From Bacillus sp. FJAT-47783 (GTDB lineage Bacteria > Bacillota > Bacilli > Bacillales > Aeribacillaceae), in assembly GCF_022808615.1 (NCBI RefSeq), contig NZ_JAKZKS010000019.1, positions 1 through 64,000 of the forward strand: 64,000 bases of DNA. The letters run 5' to 3'. Each line of letters starts with the position of its first letter. The first letter of the stretch is position 1. A model generated the notes under the pieces. That model saw nothing but the letters and a program-made list of their open reading frames with translations. It ran no database searches and had not been told where the DNA came from. The position numbers were made by a program, and so were the translations under genes. Positions 61,895 to 64,000 of this stretch are shown here, one piece after another.

Positions 61895-63325
61895 ATGCGT
61901 TACGAATATGACATCATCGTCTTAGGCGGCGGTGCTGGAGGGTTAACCGTTGCAGCTGGTGCCGCTTCCATCGGGGCTAAAGTAGCACTAATTGAAAAAG
62001 AAGCTCAGCCAGGAGGGGATTGCTTACACGTTGGCTGCGTGCCATCTAAAGCGTTTATAAAAGTGGCAAACGATATGTATCATATGAGACAAACTGCCGA
62101 AAAACACGGGATCAATCTCGAAGGTTCTGTAAATATGTCGGTTGTAAAAGAAAAGGTAAGAAACGCAATTGAAACGATTCAAATCCACGATGATGCAGAT
62201 CGTTTTCGAAAAATGGGAGTAGATGTTTACATCGGAAAAGGAGCGTTCAAAAGTAAACATCAAATCGAAATAGAAGATGGAACGGTCATTTCTGGGAAGC
62301 GAATCGTTATTTCAACCGGATCAAGACCCTTTATCCCGCACGTAGAAGGGTTAAAGGAAACAGGATTTTTAACAAATGAAACGGTTTTCGACCTAGATCA
62401 TCTCCCTAAATCATTATTAGTTATTGGCGCAGGTCCTATTGGGCTTGAACTAGCACAAGCGATGTCACGGCTTGGAAGTTCTGTCACGGTCGTTGAGCGT
62501 TCACAATATGTTTTAAATAAAGAAGATGAAGACGTTAAAAAATTCGCAACAAAAAAGTTTCAAGAAGAATTTAAAATATTAACAAATGCGAAGGTTGAAC
62601 ATGTTACAAAACAGATGAATAAAAAAATAGTTACCATTACATGTAAAGGTGAGCAAAAACAAGTCGAAGCAGATGAGATTGTTGTTGCATCAGGAAGAAG
62701 GCCGAACTCAGATGCAATAGGTCTTCATCAAGTAGGCGTTCAAACCGACTCACGAGGGTTTATTCAAGTGAACGAGTATTTACAAACAAATATTCCATCG
62801 ATTTATGCCATTGGCGATGTAAATGGAACATACTTGTTTACACATGTAGCTGGATTAGAAGGAAAAAGCATCGTACAAAATGCGGTATTAGGGCTTAAAC
62901 AAAAAGTGAACTATGACAACATTCCGTGGGTTACATTTACAACACCAGAAATATTCCATCTCGGTTTAACGGAGGAAGAGGCGAGGAAGCAATATCGTGA
63001 AATCAACGTGTACAAAGCAAGTCTTTCCGAGGTCGATCGGTTTGTAGCAGACCATCAAACAGAAGGCTTTGTAAAAATAATTGCAAATGAAAAAGGACAT
63101 ATTGTAGGCGCTCACGCCATTGGCAATGGGGCTGGTGACTGGATGCAGCTCGTTGTTTATGCAAAACAAAAAGGTCATAAAGTTGGAGATTTATCGCGAA
63201 TGGTCTACCCATATCCGAACCATGCAGCGGCCATTCAGCGTACGACAGATCTTTATTGGCGAGAGAAGCTATTTAACGGATGGGTCCCATCACTGTTAAA
63301 AAAGTATATTCAATGGTTTCGATAA
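61895..63325 (+). CDS. FAD-dependent disulfide oxidoreductase, mercuric-reductase-like
   Basis: 476 residues of the pyridine nucleotide-disulfide class I family. FAD motif GGGAGGLTVAAGAA, redox-active C43-x4-C48 in GGDCLHVGCVPSKA, NAD(P)H motif VIGAGPIGLELAQAMSRLG, second FAD site IYAIGDVNGTYLFTHVA, dimerisation domain at the end. It lacks the MerA N-terminal metal domain and C-terminal Cys pair. The usual His-x2-x-Glu proton-relay region is YPYPNHAAAIQR, so the dyad is not standard. Last gene of the ynj-like operon; substrate unknown. Confidence 0.85.
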   Translation: MRYEYDIIVLGGGAGGLTVAAGAASIGAKVALIEKEAQPGGDCLHVGCVPSKAFIKVANDMYHMRQTAEKHGINLEGSVNMSVVKEKVRNAIETIQIHDDADRFRKMGVDVYIGKGAFKSKHQIEIEDGTVISGKRIVISTGSRPFIPHVEGLKETGFLTNETVFDLDHLPKSLLVIGAGPIGLELAQAMSRLGSSVTVVERSQYVLNKEDEDVKKFATKKFQEEFKILTNAKVEHVTKQMNKKIVTITCKGEQKQVEADEIVVASGRRPNSDAIGLHQVGVQTDSRGFIQVNEYLQTNIPSIYAIGDVNGTYLFTHVAGLEGKSIVQNAVLGLKQKVNYDNIPWVTFTTPEIFHLGLTEEEARKQYREINVYKASLSEVDRFVADHQTEGFVKIIANEKGHIVGAHAIGNGAGDWMQLVVYAKQKGHKVGDLSRMVYPYPNHAAAIQRTTDLYWREKLFNGWVPSLLKKYIQWFR

Positions 63326-63330
63326 AAATA

Positions 63331-63366
63331 CCACCCACAATCGTAACTTGTTACTTTTGTGGGTGG
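63331..63366. terminator. bidirectional terminator
   Basis: 10-bp perfect stem CCACCCACAA/TTGTGGGTGG with a 16-nt loop between convergent genes, ending the ynj-like operon and the crp-like gene. Confidence 0.8.
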
Positions 63367-63379
63367 CATGTTTCTTTTC

Positions 63380-64000
63380 TCAATCGTCCTCTAACAATTT
63401 ATTAGCCTTTTCAATGTTCACAGCGAGCTTTAATCCTTTTTTAATATAGCCTTCCTTTTTTAATTGGCTCATGATCGCACTTGTCGTTTCTCTAGTGGAA
63501 CCAACCATGTTGGCGATATCTTGATGTGTTACTTTCATATCAATCGTTTGCCACTCATTTTTCCGTCTTCCCGTTTTTTCACTTAATTTCATCAATAAAT
63601 ATAAAATTCGATTTTTTACATCACCTAAGGCGATTTTTTCGCTCATAGAATAAATTTCTTTTAACCGAGTGGATAAAATATGAATGAACTTCAAAGCAAT
63701 TTTCGGATTTTTTTCAATGAACTGTTGAAAATCTTCCTTACTTAAAATGCATAAGTATGAATCCGTCATAGCTTCTGCATACATTTGATCATCTGTTAAC
63801 GTTAGCGTACTTGTTTCACCAAAAATGTTACCATCGACAAGGATATCGACCGTAAATTGTTTTCCGTTTTGATTCATTCGGTACAGTCTCACTTGGCCTT
63901 GTTTTAAGAAAAATAAGGCTTCTATCGGTTTATCAGGGGCTAAAACTAATGTCCCTTTTTTTACAGGCTTCATTTCACTTAACTCATCAATCATTTTTAA
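63380..64000 (-). CDS. Crp/Fnr-family regulator, 5' end beyond the window
   Basis: At least 204 residues. cNMP-binding-like fold (APDKPIEALFFLKQGQVRLYR, GNIFGETSTL), dimerisation helix, then a winged helix with VTHQDIANMVGSTRETTSAIMSQLKK. No Cys cluster, so not an Fe-S Fnr. An ATG lies at 63994, but the frame stays open to the edge (LKM before it) and Crp proteins usually have about 15-20 more N-terminal residues, so the true start is probably outside. Convergent with the ynj-like operon; a regulatory link is possible but unproved. Confidence 0.85.
   Translation of the reverse strand, partial: LKMIDELSEMKPVKKGTLVLAPDKPIEALFFLKQGQVRLYRMNQNGKQFTVDILVDGNIFGETSTLTLTDDQMYAEAMTDSYLCILSKEDFQQFIEKNPKIALKFIHILSTRLKEIYSMSEKIALGDVKNRILYLLMKLSEKTGRRKNEWQTIDMKVTHQDIANMVGSTRETTSAIMSQLKKEGYIKKGLKLAVNIEKANKLLEDD

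Noticed and set aside
63994-63994. ATG as the true start of the terminal Crp-like gene
   Set aside because: The frame remains open to the window edge and the protein lacks the first 15-20 residues usual for the family, so the start is probably outside.

Overview
The window is a stretch of chromosome from a low-GC, endospore-forming member of the Bacillaceae. The evidence is a GerA/GerB/GerC germinant-receptor operon, three YjcZ-type sporulation microproteins, and close relatives of Bacillus subtilis Fnr, YknWXYZ, FruRKA, MreBH, YkoN/YkoP and LytST. GGAGG-type ribosome-binding sites and hairpin/T-run terminators are regular. The genus cannot be fixed from this sequence. No rRNA, tRNA or CRISPR array was seen.

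Layout. 1-130: 3' end (domains V and VI) of a group II intron, next to a gene with an isolated DnaA domain I. 1.3-4.4 kb: a BCCT transporter plus a histidine-ammonia-lyase homologue that lacks the Ala-Ser-Gly MIO triad, which points to breakdown of a trimethylammonium substrate such as ergothioneine. 5-8.6 kb: fnr and a moeA-mobB-moaE-moaD molybdenum-cofactor operon. 8.7-13.9 kb: a ger operon with two successive B subunits. 14-17.8 kb: yknWXYZ. 18.3-25.8 kb: accessory island with a 1910-residue RHS/WapA-like toxin, a DUF2750 immunity gene, an IS4-family element and a remnant of a HepT-like gene. 25.9-35.9 kb: a RodA/FtsW protein, a 162-bp MITE-like element, a degenerate isochorismatase-fold protein, fruRKA, a DUF4349 lipoprotein and an acyl-CoA synthetase. 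35.9-42.1 kb: a CstA-family transporter with a cre site and a 21-bp-spaced direct repeat, near a LytS/LytT system that heads a three-gene operon. 42.1-55 kb: mostly small housekeeping units (LysE, AmpS, MreBH, YhdT-PanF, YkoN/YkoP) and the yjcZ cluster. 55.3-64 kb: a hydrolase and a seven-gene operon resembling E. coli ynjBCD-ynjF plus ydjX/Z genes, ending in a Crp/Fnr regulator cut by the window edge.

Two intergenic arrays deserve most attention. Both (32834-32998 and 56246-56703) are degenerate tandem repeats of 20-22 bp, two helical turns, with a conserved core and a variable remainder. Both sit just after an intrinsic terminator and before a lipoprotein gene on the same strand. Their cores differ (RTGCAAWTA and CGRTAAAWAAA). 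I do not recognise them as a named repeat family. The other leading observations are the MIO-less lyase with its BCCT partner, the CstA/LytST candidate operator, and the ynj-like cluster.
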